A stretch of 64,000 nt of DNA from Oceanobacter mangrovi (GCF_019740315.1 NZ_JAHXZR010000010.1:62001-126000); one strand, 5' to 3'. Positions 25,359-33,588 are shown, counted from the first letter of the stretch. The notes: generated from the letters alone by a model not told the origin. A program made the numbers and translations.

Positions 25359-25901
25359 TCAGGCCAGAATGTGTTTGTCGAGGGGGACGAATTTGTTTTC
25401 AGCCCATTCCTTTACATCAAATCCTGGGCAGGTTTTGACCCATTCCCACGGTTCCACTTCGCCATCACCATTAACGTCGGGTGACAGATCACGATGGCCA
25501 CAAATCACTGGCGGTGCGGCAATGCGTTCGCAGATCAGCCAGTCCACAAGGGTTGCCAGTGCGGCCCATTGGCGTTTGGTAAAGGCATCTGTACCGACTA
25601 TGCAGATGCCCACGCTGAAGCGGTTATGGCCATAGGCATGTGCGCCGATTTCATTTAACGGTCGCCCCGATCGGATGGTGCCATCCAGCTCGATGACGTA
25701 GTGGTAACCGATATGACCTAACGGGGGTTCTGTGTGCAGGGTGAATGGCTCCGCTTCCAGCGGAATTGTCAGGTCGCGTTTGAAGCCACGGTCGGCGTGC
25801 CAACTGTCGATTTGTTCGGCAGTGAACGGCTGGCCGTTTGGCGTCGCGGCACAGTGAACAACGATGGTGTCGACGTTTTCGAGTGATCGCCAATTACCCA
25901 T
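25359..25901 (-). CDS. Endolysin, N-acetylmuramoyl-L-alanine amidase (Amidase_2)
   Basis: 180 residues. Amidase_2 motifs: DTIVVHCAATPNG (first zinc His), GHIGYHYVIELDGTI, IGAHAYGHNRFSVGICIVG and the C-terminal CGHRDLSPD. It cleaves the bond between muramic acid and L-Ala of the stem peptide. No signal peptide, so release needs a holin. It heads the leftward lysis cassette, divergent from the rightward late unit. Confidence 0.9.
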   Translation of the reverse strand: MGNWRSLENVDTIVVHCAATPNGQPFTAEQIDSWHADRGFKRDLTIPLEAEPFTLHTEPPLGHIGYHYVIELDGTIRSGRPLNEIGAHAYGHNRFSVGICIVGTDAFTKRQWAALATLVDWLICERIAAPPVICGHRDLSPDVNGDGEVEPWEWVKTCPGFDVKEWAENKFVPLDKHILA

Positions 25902-25982
25902 TACATGACCTCTCTCTGGTGAATTGGATGATGTGTATTGCTTTCAGAGGTCTGCACTGTGGCACGAGGCTGACGGGGCTTT

Positions 25983-26002
25983 CTTGTAAAGCCGTTTACA
26001 AG
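25983..26002. promoter_or_regulatory. Dyad operator of the rightward late unit (Plys-like)
   Basis: CTTGTAAA-GCCG-TTTACAAG is a perfect 8-bp dyad 61 bases before the first late gene, and lies in the divergent gap with the lysis cassette so it could serve both. Matches the dyad at 11558-11577. A further palindrome AGCCAG-A-CTGGCT follows at about 26020-26032. Confidence 0.65.
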
Positions 26003-26062
26003 ATTTGGAGGGATTGAAAAGCCAGACTGGCTGCACTTTTTAGGCTAGCTGGGGATGCGGCT

Positions 26063-26443
26063 GTGGATTTTTTAGCGGGATTGGAGAAGTACTGGGCACC
26101 CATTGCACTGGTCATGAATCTGGCGCTGGTTTGGCTTGGCTGGACATTTAAGCAGTCGACTGTAAGTCCTCAGGACTTTGAAGCATTTACAAAAAGCATC
26201 AACGAGACGATCCAGAAGAATGACGATGAAATCAAAGATCAGTTAACCCTTCAGGATCGCCGTATTACGGCGGTTGAATCAGAACTCAAGCACATGCCCA
26301 GCCATGAAGACTTGAAGCATATCTATGGCCGCCTGGATAGCGTTGTCGAAACGCTCAGCAAGGTTGCTGGCCAGTCGAGTGGCCATTCCCGGCAGCTCGA
26401 CACCATCTATCAGCATTTGATTTCCCAGGAGAAAAAATCATGA
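26063..26443 (+). CDS. DUF2730 protein (Mu gp25-like)
   Basis: 126 residues from a GTG start. A single N-terminal membrane helix (IALVMNLALVWLGWTF) is followed by a coiled coil (DDEIKDQLTLQDRRITAVES). This is the DUF2730 layout, typical just upstream of the terminase genes in Mu-like phages, where it is often linked to lysis. First gene of the rightward late unit. Confidence 0.8.
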   Translation: MDFLAGLEKYWAPIALVMNLALVWLGWTFKQSTVSPQDFEAFTKSINETIQKNDDEIKDQLTLQDRRITAVESELKHMPSHEDLKHIYGRLDSVVETLSKVAGQSSGHSRQLDTIYQHLISQEKKS

Positions 26444-26742
26444 GCTTCCTTGATCGGGTCGCAGCCAGTCAGCGTCTGTATATTTTGCAGCTGTTGAAAC
26501 GAGATGCTGGTTATAGCCACAACCAGCACATTTTGGCTGCTGGTCTAACTGCAGCTGGCCATTCCATCAGTACTGATGAAGTTCGTGAGCATATCCGTTG
26601 GTTGGAGAATGCCGCACTGTTGGCGGTGAAGGATGTGCACGGCATTGGCCTGGTGGCAACGATCAATGATCGCGGTGTTGAGGTTACCGAAGGTCGTTTG
26701 AGCATCGATGGTATTGAGCGCCCTCGTCCTGGAGAGCTGTGA
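26440..26742 (+). CDS. Mu gp26-like winged-helix protein
   Basis: 100 residues (RLYILQLLKRDAGYSHNQHI, STDEVREHIRWLENAALLAV) matching the small winged-helix family that sits before the small terminase in Mu-like phages. Overlaps the upstream gene by four bases. It may bind DNA during packaging start; not demonstrated. Confidence 0.75.
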   Translation: MSFLDRVAASQRLYILQLLKRDAGYSHNQHILAAGLTAAGHSISTDEVREHIRWLENAALLAVKDVHGIGLVATINDRGVEVTEGRLSIDGIERPRPGEL

Positions 26743-26743
26743 T

Positions 26744-27352
26744 ATGGGCCGCCAAAGCAGCATCAAACAACTGGCACCAGACATTCTGGAACGGCTCCAC
26801 GAACTGCTGCGTGATCCGCGCGTAAACCAGCTCGAAGCGACGGCTCGTATCAACGCGATTCTTGAAGAGCGTGGTGAAGATCCCGTCAGCAAAAGTGCTG
26901 TCAACCGGTACAAACTTTCATTCGATGAGATCGGCGAATCTATGCGTGAGAGCCGCGAAATTGCGGCTATGTTCGTCGATAAGTTCGGCGCGGCGGCCCA
27001 GACTGACATCGCGCTGATGACATCAGAGAGTATCCGGGACGTTATTTTCCGTCTGATCATTGCGGTTAAGCAGCTGATGAAACAGATGTTCGACAAGAGC
27101 ATGGACCCAGATGCTGATTTTGATGATAAGCAGCTGGCCAAGTTGATCGGTATGACCAAAGAGCTGTCTGTTGCCCAGGAGAAACTGGAGAAAGCCGTTT
27201 CTGACACCACTAATCGTGACACCAAAATCAAGGAGCAAGCCCGAAAAGAAGCGCTGGAGGAAGCGGCATCCAATGCCGAAGAAGCAGCTCGCGCCCAAGG
27301 GCTGGATGAAGCTCAGGTGGATTTTTGGCGGAATAAGGTGCTGGGCGTATGA
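26744..27352 (+). CDS. Terminase small subunit (DUF3486, Mu gp27-like)
   Basis: 202 residues from ATG 26744. N-terminal helix-turn-helix (LPDPRVNQLEATARINAI-like region: RDPRVNQLEATARINAILEE, SKSAVNRYKLSFDEIG) and a long coiled C-terminal half (QEKLEKAVSDTTNRDTKIKE). DUF3486 proteins recognise the phage end and load the large terminase for headful packaging into flanking host DNA. Overlaps the large subunit gene by four bases. Confidence 0.85.
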   Translation: MGRQSSIKQLAPDILERLHELLRDPRVNQLEATARINAILEERGEDPVSKSAVNRYKLSFDEIGESMRESREIAAMFVDKFGAAAQTDIALMTSESIRDVIFRLIIAVKQLMKQMFDKSMDPDADFDDKQLAKLIGMTKELSVAQEKLEKAVSDTTNRDTKIKEQARKEALEEAASNAEEAARAQGLDEAQVDFWRNKVLGV

Positions 27353-28959
27353 AGCCGTTGGCCGACACCATCCGCTGTGTTGAGTGGGAAGAATTACCCG
27401 CCCGCGCCCGTGATATTCCCGCAGACTTCGACCCCATGGCAGATGGCGTGTTAATGCAACACCAGGTCGATTGGCTGCGTATTCAAACACCAATTAAAAC
27501 CTGTTCAAAAGGACGCCGGACCGGCATTACCTTTGCTGAAGGTCTCGATAGCCCAATCACGGCCGCCAGCCGCAAAAGTGCTGGCGGCATGAACGTGTTT
27601 TACATCGGTGATACCAAGGAAAAGGGACTGGAGTTTATTGGCTACTGCGCCAAGTTCTCGAAGGTGATTGCCCAGGCTCAGGCCGGTGGTATGTCGCAGA
27701 TCGAAGAGTTCCTGTTTGAAGATCAGCAGGAAGACGGCACCACCAGGCACATCACCAGCTACCGCATTCGTTACGCTTCTGGTTATCAGATCGTCGCGCT
27801 ATCCAGTAACCCGGCCAACATTCGTGGTTTGCAAGGCAAGGTAATCATCGACGAAGCGGCGTTTCACCGTAATGTCCAGGCGGTGATTGATGCTGCAACG
27901 GCTCTGCTGATTTGGGGTGGTCGGGTGTCGATCATCAGTACTCACAATGGCGTTAGCAATCCGTTCAATCAGTTGATCAAGGACATTCAGGACGGGCGTT
28001 ATGGTGACAGCGCAACCGTCTACAGCTGCACATTTGACGACGCTGTCACCAATGGCCTATTTGAGCGGGTCTGTATGATGAAAGGCGAACAGCCCACGCT
28101 GGAAGCCAAGCAGCAATGGTATGCAACCATTCGTAATGCCTACGGCCCACGTAAGGCCATGATGCGTGAGGAACTGGACGCCATTCCACGCGATGGTACT
28201 GGCACCAGTATGCCTGGTATCTGGATTGATAATGCCATGCCGGAGCAGCCACCACGCCAAGTGGTTCGTCTGGCATTAGCGGAAGACTTCGCCATGAAGC
28301 CGGTGCCCGACCGGGAAGCCTGGGTGGAAGATTGGATCAGACGCTATCTGGCCCCGGTTCTGGCCACCTGTACTCCTGAACATCTGCACGTATACGGGAT
28401 GGACTTCGCCCGTCACCGCGACTATTCCATTGTTGCTCCACTGGCTATTGAGCCTGGCCGTCACCGTTATTGCCCCTTCGTGCTGGAAATGCACAAGGTT
28501 CCAACCCGACAGCAAGAGCAGATTCTGTGGCATGTGATTGATGCCTTGCCGCGTTGGGTGGGCGGTGCCATGGACGCCGGTGGTAACGGTGAAACACTGG
28601 CTGAGTACACCGCAGACCGTTACGGCCGTCAGCGAGTGGATGAAGTGAAATTCTCGCGCGCCTGGTATGGGGCCTGGATGCCTAAACTGATCCAGCAATT
28701 TGAAGACGGCACGATTCAGATTCCCAAGGATCAGGATCTTGCCAACGACCTGCGCGCCATTGAGGAAGTAGACGGTATTCCGATGGTGGCCCGGGCTCGC
28801 CGTAAGGATCTGAAAGACCCGGACACCTACCGCCATGGGGACTTTGCACCAGCGTTGGCCCTGGCCATTTACGCGTCAATTGAAGTGAATAAAGGCCCTG
28901 TTGAAGTGGTCACCCGTCGCCCACGCCAATTCAATTCGATGTTTGAGGGTTACTCATGA
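27349..28959 (+). CDS. Terminase large subunit (Mu gp28-like)
   Basis: 536 residues. ATPase part with CSKGRRTGITFAEG as Walker A-type loop and KVIIDEAAF as Walker B, then a nuclease domain starting at YGMDFARHRDYSIVAPL with acidic metal ligands and GGAMDAGGNGETLAEYTADR. It drives DNA into the prohead. Sits between small terminase and portal in the Mu order, with four-base overlaps on both sides. Confidence 0.9.
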   Translation: MKPLADTIRCVEWEELPARARDIPADFDPMADGVLMQHQVDWLRIQTPIKTCSKGRRTGITFAEGLDSPITAASRKSAGGMNVFYIGDTKEKGLEFIGYCAKFSKVIAQAQAGGMSQIEEFLFEDQQEDGTTRHITSYRIRYASGYQIVALSSNPANIRGLQGKVIIDEAAFHRNVQAVIDAATALLIWGGRVSIISTHNGVSNPFNQLIKDIQDGRYGDSATVYSCTFDDAVTNGLFERVCMMKGEQPTLEAKQQWYATIRNAYGPRKAMMREELDAIPRDGTGTSMPGIWIDNAMPEQPPRQVVRLALAEDFAMKPVPDREAWVEDWIRRYLAPVLATCTPEHLHVYGMDFARHRDYSIVAPLAIEPGRHRYCPFVLEMHKVPTRQQEQILWHVIDALPRWVGGAMDAGGNGETLAEYTADRYGRQRVDEVKFSRAWYGAWMPKLIQQFEDGTIQIPKDQDLANDLRAIEEVDGIPMVARARRKDLKDPDTYRHGDFAPALALAIYASIEVNKGPVEVVTRRPRQFNSMFEGYS

Positions 28960-30563
28960 GCAATAACGGCATCTGGGTAACACCCGATCAGTTCGTTCAG
29001 TTCGCCGAAAAAGGCAATTTTACTGACCATATCGTCACTCGTGACCGTTCGCCTGATTTCATGGCACTGGGCAGCTATTTGCCCAACCCTGACCCGATTC
29101 TGAGGGCTAAGGGCAAGAGCGTTGAGATTTACCGCGACTTGCTGGGCGATGCGGCGGTGGGTGCCGGTGTGCGCCGCCGAAAAGCGGCGGTAACCGCTCT
29201 GGAATGGGGGCTGGATCGTGGCCAGGCCAATGCCCGCACCGAGAGGAACATCAAGGCGATTCTGGATGATCTGGATATGGATCAGCTGATTCGGGATGTG
29301 CTGGAAGCCACTCTGTATGGTTATCAGCCAATCGAGATTTTATGGGGTAAAGGTCAGCGCTGGACGGCTCCGGCGGATCTGGTGGCCAAGCCGCCGGAAT
29401 GGTTTGTGTTCAGCACGGATAACGAGCTGCGCTTCAAAAGTCGAGACAATATGCTGGAAGGCGAAGCCCTGCCACCGCGTAAATTCCTGCTTCCGCGCAA
29501 CAATGCCACGTACCAAAACCCGTGGGGTACGGCGGATCTGGCGATGGTGTTCTGGCCCGCGACATTCAAGAAAGGCGGGATGCGGTTTTGGGTTCAGTTC
29601 GCCGAGAAGTACGGCACCCCCTGGCTGATTGGCAAAGTGCCTCGCAACACCAATGGCAATGTTAAAGCCGAGCTGGCCATGGATCTGGAAAGCATGATTC
29701 AGGATGCGATCGCAGTCGTGCCGGATGATTCCAGTGTGGAGATCGTGGAGGCTGCAGCAAAAGCAGGTGCTGCAGAAGCGTATGAAAAATTGCTGATGTG
29801 GTGCCGGTCTGAAATCAATATCGCGCTACTGGGCCAAAACCAGACCACGGAAGCCAGTGCTACTCAGGCCAGCGCCAAAGCAGGTTTGGAAGTAGCTGAC
29901 GATCTGCGCGATAGCGATGCCCGACTGGTTGAGAGCACGGCAAATCAGCTGATTGATTGGATTATGTATGCCAACGGCATCAGCGGTCCGGTACCGAAAC
30001 TGGAGCTTTGGGAGTCTCAGGAAGGCGATGCGAGCCAGGCAGATCGTGACGGGAAGCTGACTACCGCTGGTGTGAAGTTCTCCAAGAAGTATTGGATGCG
30101 GGCCTACAACCTGCAGGAAGACGATTTTGAAGATGAGCCTGCCGAACCGACTCCAACACCGGATACAAAAGCAGCTGATGCAGCCACACCGACTCCAACA
30201 CCGGATACAAAAGCAGCTGATGCAGCCACTGATCCGGTAAAAACAGCTGCTGTTGATGAGGGTCAGGATTTTGCAGAGGGCGATCACCCACACGAGCACA
30301 GCGCCGCAAAAACGGACGCGATGACCGAACGGCTGCAACAAGGAGCTGCCGATCCGATGCGGGAATGGATCGAACAACTGCGAAGAATGGTCGACGACGC
30401 CGAGGATTTGGAACAGCTGCGCGACACGATTCTGGATAGCTATCACGATCTGGATGCAACCAGTATGGCCGCCGTCATGGAGCTGGCGTTTAGTGTCGCC
30501 GATGCTCAAGGCCGCGCTGATGTGAACGACGAAGTGGACGCGGACGGCCAAGCCGATGGCTAA
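28956..30563 (+). CDS. Portal protein (DUF935, Mu gp29-like)
   Basis: 535 residues. The DUF935 core spans ~30-390 (YRDLLGDAAVGAGVRRRKAA, FVQFAEKYGTPWLIGKVPRN-type segment near residue 210, LLGQNQTTEASATQASAKAG). Residues ~395-430 contain a perfect 14-residue tandem repeat (PTPTPDTKAADAAT twice) encoded by a 42-bp DNA repeat, then an acidic helical tail. Portal dodecamers form the packaging and ejection channel. Overlaps the MuF gene by eight bases. Confidence 0.9.
   Translation: MSNNGIWVTPDQFVQFAEKGNFTDHIVTRDRSPDFMALGSYLPNPDPILRAKGKSVEIYRDLLGDAAVGAGVRRRKAAVTALEWGLDRGQANARTERNIKAILDDLDMDQLIRDVLEATLYGYQPIEILWGKGQRWTAPADLVAKPPEWFVFSTDNELRFKSRDNMLEGEALPPRKFLLPRNNATYQNPWGTADLAMVFWPATFKKGGMRFWVQFAEKYGTPWLIGKVPRNTNGNVKAELAMDLESMIQDAIAVVPDDSSVEIVEAAAKAGAAEAYEKLLMWCRSEINIALLGQNQTTEASATQASAKAGLEVADDLRDSDARLVESTANQLIDWIMYANGISGPVPKLELWESQEGDASQADRDGKLTTAGVKFSKKYWMRAYNLQEDDFEDEPAEPTPTPDTKAADAATPTPTPDTKAADAATDPVKTAAVDEGQDFAEGDHPHEHSAAKTDAMTERLQQGAADPMREWIEQLRRMVDDAEDLEQLRDTILDSYHDLDATSMAAVMELAFSVADAQGRADVNDEVDADGQADG
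30147..30229 (+). repeat. 42-bp perfect tandem repeat in the portal gene
   Basis: Two near-complete identical copies, period 42, starting CCGACTCCAACACCGG at 30147 and 30189. In frame, it adds 14 residues of linker. Identity at all codon positions indicates recent slippage. Confidence 0.95.
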
Positions 30564-31980
30564 AAAGGAGCCGACCAGCGCGGCGTTGGATGTTACCGGC
30601 AGAAGCCAGGATCAGGTTCAACTGGAGTTTAAGGAGCAGCTCCGAGCCTTAGAGCTGCGCTTGGGCAATCTGGTAACCACGGCTCAGTGGACGGATATGC
30701 TGCATAACGCCCATGACCGCGCGTTTACGGTTGCCGGAGCCATGAAAGCGGACCTGTTGGCGGATCTGGCAGCATCAATCGACCAACGGTTAAAACAACA
30801 TGACGGCGGTTTGGAGGGGTTCAGAAAGGACTTCGACAAGATCGTCGAAAAACATGGCTGGGCATACAAAGGCGAACGCAACTGGCGAACACGCACTATC
30901 TATAAGACCAACATGCTGACCAGCTATGCATCAGGTCGGTTGGCACAGCTGAAAAATCCTAAGCTGCTGGAGGTTGCACCGTACTGGACCTACCGCCATA
31001 ACGATAACGTCTTGCATCCCAGGCCACATCATTACCACTGGGGCCAGATTCAGCTGACGCTGCGCCATGACCATCCGTTTTGGGCGGCTCACTATCCGCC
31101 CAATGGTTGGGGCTGTCATTGCTATGTGACAGCCAAACGAAAGCCGCCTGACGGTGCTGATACAGTGCCACCGGACGGTTGGGACACTATCGATGAGCGA
31201 ACCGGTACCGCACCTGGTATTGATATGGGCTGGGGCTATCAGCCCGGTGCTACCGTTTTGGATGAACTACAGGGCTTTGTGACCAGCAAGACTGCCAAAC
31301 TGCCACAGCCGGTGGCTCAAGCGTTTGCAGACGACGTCTCGCAGGAGTTGGGAGCCAAGGCCAGCAAAATCAAAAAGCCCGTATCGCCCGAAGCCCGCGC
31401 CAAGCGCGCTGCTAAAGCGAAAGCCACGCGGCAGATGAACCAGGTTAGCAAAGCGCTCCATCCGAATGACGTGAGCAAATATAAAGAGGCGCTGAGTCAG
31501 CCGTTAATCTCCACCAAGGGGACGGAATACGGCCTGACAGAGGCAGAAATGATCGCGCTACGGGCGTATACTGACCACTACTATCTGGACATAAACAGCC
31601 AGTTGCGCGGTGTTGATAAAAAGGACTCAGCGACGTCCGGCCTGATTTCCGTTTTGCGATCGGCGTTGCGAAAGCTGCCAAACCACGACGGAGAAACATT
31701 CAGACGCACAACACTGCCAGCTGCTGTATTGGCCAAACATAAGGTCAATAAAGTGCTGACTCTGAAGGAGTTCACCAGTACGAGTTACGGGGCGGATGTT
31801 TTTTCAGGGCCTCACCGGCTGGTTTTTTACGGCAAGAGTGGCAAGCGCCTGGGCTGGATCAGTGTCTACGGGGAGTCAGAGCGAGAAGTGCTGTTTAATT
31901 CTCCGACCAGGTTCAGAGTGATTGATCGTTTCACTGATGACGCTGGAATCGAAACTATCGTTATGAAGGAGGTACCATGA
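30556..31980 (+). CDS. MuF head protein fused to a C-terminal ADP-ribosyltransferase-like domain
   Basis: 474 residues. The MuF part (~60-230) has RNWRTRTIYKTNMLTSYASG, HPFWAAHYPPNGWGCHCYV. After a basic Lys/Ala linker (~270-300) residues ~310-474 show an ART plan: ALRAYTDHYYLDINSQLRG, then R in ETFRRTTLP (~381), F-T-STS (~406), and E-x-E in ESEREVLFNSPTRFRV (~442). This R-S-E order is that of bacterial ADP-ribosyltransferase toxins. MuF-toxin fusions are known as injected polymorphic toxins. The next gene overlaps the stop and could be a partner. The ART call is by motif and needs structural comparison. Confidence 0.8.
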   Translation: MAKKEPTSAALDVTGRSQDQVQLEFKEQLRALELRLGNLVTTAQWTDMLHNAHDRAFTVAGAMKADLLADLAASIDQRLKQHDGGLEGFRKDFDKIVEKHGWAYKGERNWRTRTIYKTNMLTSYASGRLAQLKNPKLLEVAPYWTYRHNDNVLHPRPHHYHWGQIQLTLRHDHPFWAAHYPPNGWGCHCYVTAKRKPPDGADTVPPDGWDTIDERTGTAPGIDMGWGYQPGATVLDELQGFVTSKTAKLPQPVAQAFADDVSQELGAKASKIKKPVSPEARAKRAAKAKATRQMNQVSKALHPNDVSKYKEALSQPLISTKGTEYGLTEAEMIALRAYTDHYYLDINSQLRGVDKKDSATSGLISVLRSALRKLPNHDGETFRRTTLPAAVLAKHKVNKVLTLKEFTSTSYGADVFSGPHRLVFYGKSGKRLGWISVYGESEREVLFNSPTRFRVIDRFTDDAGIETIVMKEVP

Positions 31981-32189
31981 CATCTGTATTGGATTTGCCA
32001 GTCGAAGAACAACAGGCTATTGCCAAAGAAGAAGGCATCTCTTTTGAGCAGTGGCAGGCTGAAACTCGTCAAATGCTGCAGCGTAGCCGCAAGTTCGTTG
32101 CTGAGATTACGACCCGTGAAGCTGACATGACGCCAGAACAGATTGCGCACATGCAGCGCAAGATGGATGACCCGCTGACACCGCAATGA
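31977..32189 (+). CDS. Small protein coupled to the MuF-ART gene
   Basis: 70 residues, helical and acidic (LPVEEQQAIAKEEGISFEQW, MTPEQIAHMQRKMDD). Start overlaps the MuF-ART stop by four bases with AAGGAGG ahead, and its own end overlaps gpG. Possible immunity or chaperone partner of the ART domain by position. No family recognised. Confidence 0.65.
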   Translation: MTSVLDLPVEEQQAIAKEEGISFEQWQAETRQMLQRSRKFVAEITTREADMTPEQIAHMQRKMDDPLTPQ

Positions 32190-32659
32190 AGATTACAGTC
32201 GAAAACAACAGCGAGAAGGTGCTGACAGTTCTGCAGGAGCTGTTCGCAAAAGCCTCAGATCCTGAGCCCATGCTGTTGTTGATCGGCGAAACTCTGGTCG
32301 ACTCGACCAAGCAACGATTCCAGAATGCCACAGATCCAGACGGCAATCCGTGGCAGGCCAATACCCAAACCACACTCGACTTCTATTTCCGTGAATTTGG
32401 TACAGCGAAAGCGTTGAACAAAAAACCGCTGACTGGCAAAACCCGAGAATTACAAACGACGATTACCTACCAGGTGAATGGTGACGAGTTGCTGGTTGGC
32501 TCGCCGCTTAGGTATGCGGCGATGCAACATTTTGGCGGAACCACATCATCACAAAGCATGATCCCCGGGAAAAAAATTCCAGCTCGCCCTTACTTGGGTA
32601 TTTCCAATGAAGATGAGCAGGAAATCGTTCAGATTGTTGGTAGTTACTTGGTGATCTGA
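32186..32659 (+). CDS. Virion morphogenesis protein gpG (phage tail S-like)
   Basis: 157 residues of the virion-morphogenesis / tail-S family: LLIGETLVDSTKQRFQNATD, PDGNPWQANTQTTLDF, TGKTRELQTTITYQV, RYAAMQHFGGTTS, PARPYLGIS. In Mu, gpG follows the MuF gene and precedes the protease gene I. Here transcription ends at gpG, while the protease lies at 11.5 kb on the other strand. Confidence 0.85.
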   Translation: MKITVENNSEKVLTVLQELFAKASDPEPMLLLIGETLVDSTKQRFQNATDPDGNPWQANTQTTLDFYFREFGTAKALNKKPLTGKTRELQTTITYQVNGDELLVGSPLRYAAMQHFGGTTSSQSMIPGKKIPARPYLGISNEDEQEIVQIVGSYLVI

Positions 32660-32745
32660 GCGTTTTCACATTCTGCAATTCAATTGCAAAATTGTTCCCG
32701 ATATTTCCCCGAATCACCCAATGAATCCCACAAATATTGCATAGA
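32660..32745. other. Junction between Mu-like and P2-like prophages
   Basis: Non-coding. It contains a perfect TGCAATT-C-AATTGCA palindrome (~32677-32691) and ends, reading inward on the minus strand from 32732, with TGTGGGATTCATTGG, similar to the Mu terminus. After it the P2-type tail chaperone gene begins. A 5-bp target duplication would start at 32733 (AATAT) but its partner is outside the window. Confidence 0.55.
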
Positions 32746-33024
32746 TCAGTGATGGTTTATTTCAGAGGTGTTCAGCTTGAACTGTTCGGCCACTGCGTTG
32801 GCCAGTTCAAACGCCAGCCCCTGATCCAGCCAGGCGGTTAATGTTTCCTTGTCGTCCGGGTGAATACTGCGCACCAGAAAGTTGTGGCTTGGTGCCACCT
32901 TGTTGGTGGGCAAAAACTCGTTCTGGAAAGCGTTGAATTCGGTCAGGCCGACGCTAAAGCGCAGATCGGTTTCGGCCACTGTCAGGGTGATGTCTTTTTT
33001 GCCGGTGGTTGCTGTTGCTGCCAT
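32746..33024 (-). CDS. Tail assembly chaperone-like protein
   Basis: 92 residues (ITLTVAETDLRFSVGLTEFN, APSHNFLVRSIHPDDKETL) with the plan of tail assembly chaperones encoded just before the tape measure in P2/HP1-like phages. No tape measure follows: the Mu-like element begins 13-14 bases after the stop. Any frameshifted extension would be cut off. Confidence 0.65.
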   Translation of the reverse strand: MAATATTGKKDITLTVAETDLRFSVGLTEFNAFQNEFLPTNKVAPSHNFLVRSIHPDDKETLTAWLDQGLAFELANAVAEQFKLNTSEINHH

Positions 33025-33072
33025 GGTGTTGGTTTCCTGTGTTGTGTTGGGTTGCCCGATCAGTCGTTGCTG

Positions 33073-33336
33073 TCAGGGCTTGGGTGTAATGCCGTGCTGA
33101 ATGCCGACAACCAGCAAACTGACCAGCCCGGTGATTACCAGGCCTATCAGTGTGCGCCTGGTGACGGTGCTGATTTGTTCGCTGGCCTTGCGTTGGCTGC
33201 GCACAAACGCCTGATCTTTTTGGGCTTCCAGGTGGTTTTCCACGTCGAAGCCCAGCCGTGTCAGGGCGGTGTTGGTGCCTTTTTCGGCGGCCCGCTCCAT
33301 CAGGTCGGACAGCTCCGCCGGTGTCATTTCTGGCAT
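33073..33336 (-). CDS. Single-membrane-helix lysis protein candidate
   Basis: 87 residues: a soluble helical N terminus (LSDLMERAAEKGTNTALTRL) and a C-terminal membrane helix (TLIGLVITGLVSLLVVGIQ). The topology and place in the lysis cassette suggest a holin or regulator. Family not recognised. Confidence 0.6.
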   Translation of the reverse strand: MPEMTPAELSDLMERAAEKGTNTALTRLGFDVENHLEAQKDQAFVRSQRKASEQISTVTRRTLIGLVITGLVSLLVVGIQHGITPKP

Positions 33337-33346
33337 TGTGCTTTCC

Positions 33347-33577
33347 CTATTCGTTGGCTTTTTTCAGGCCATCCGCTTGCAGCTGTTTGATGATGTCGTC
33401 CACGGTTTCTGTCACCAGCCGGTTGCTGGTCATGCTCTCCAGCTGGCGCAGGCCAGCGACTACAATCCGCGTGACCATACGTTCAATGATGATCTGCCAG
33501 CCTATGCGGCCAATCAGTGCGCTGATGGCATCCGCAAACAGTTTCCAGGTCAGGGTTCCCAGTAATTTTGTGATCAT
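33347..33577 (-). CDS. Small amphipathic lysis-cassette protein (paralogue of 25070-25345)
   Basis: 76 residues with the same arrangement as the 91-residue protein in the Mu-like phage (WKLFADAISALIGRIGWQII, ERMVTRIVVAGLRQLES). It lies next to the lytic enzyme gene. Shared presence in two unrelated phages in one genome suggests a common lysis function or exchange of cassettes. Confidence 0.65.
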   Translation of the reverse strand: MITKLLGTLTWKLFADAISALIGRIGWQIIIERMVTRIVVAGLRQLESMTSNRLVTETVDDIIKQLQADGLKKANE

Positions 33578-33588
33578 GCTGCGGTCCC

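Larger units (their letters stand above)
1..32732. mobile_element. Mu-like (BcepMu/B3-type) transposable prophage, left end outside window
   Basis: Transposase A, ATPase B, GemA, Mor, Mu-type terminase, portal and MuF, protease, capsid and a siphovirus-type tail with a long tape measure identify a transposable phage. The right boundary is placed at about 32732 because the sequence read inward from there on the minus strand begins TGTGGGATTCATTGG, resembling the Mu terminal TGTATTGATTCA, and because P2-type genes start immediately after. The left boundary lies outside the window. The boundary is an inference; the identity of the element is firm. Confidence 0.85.
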
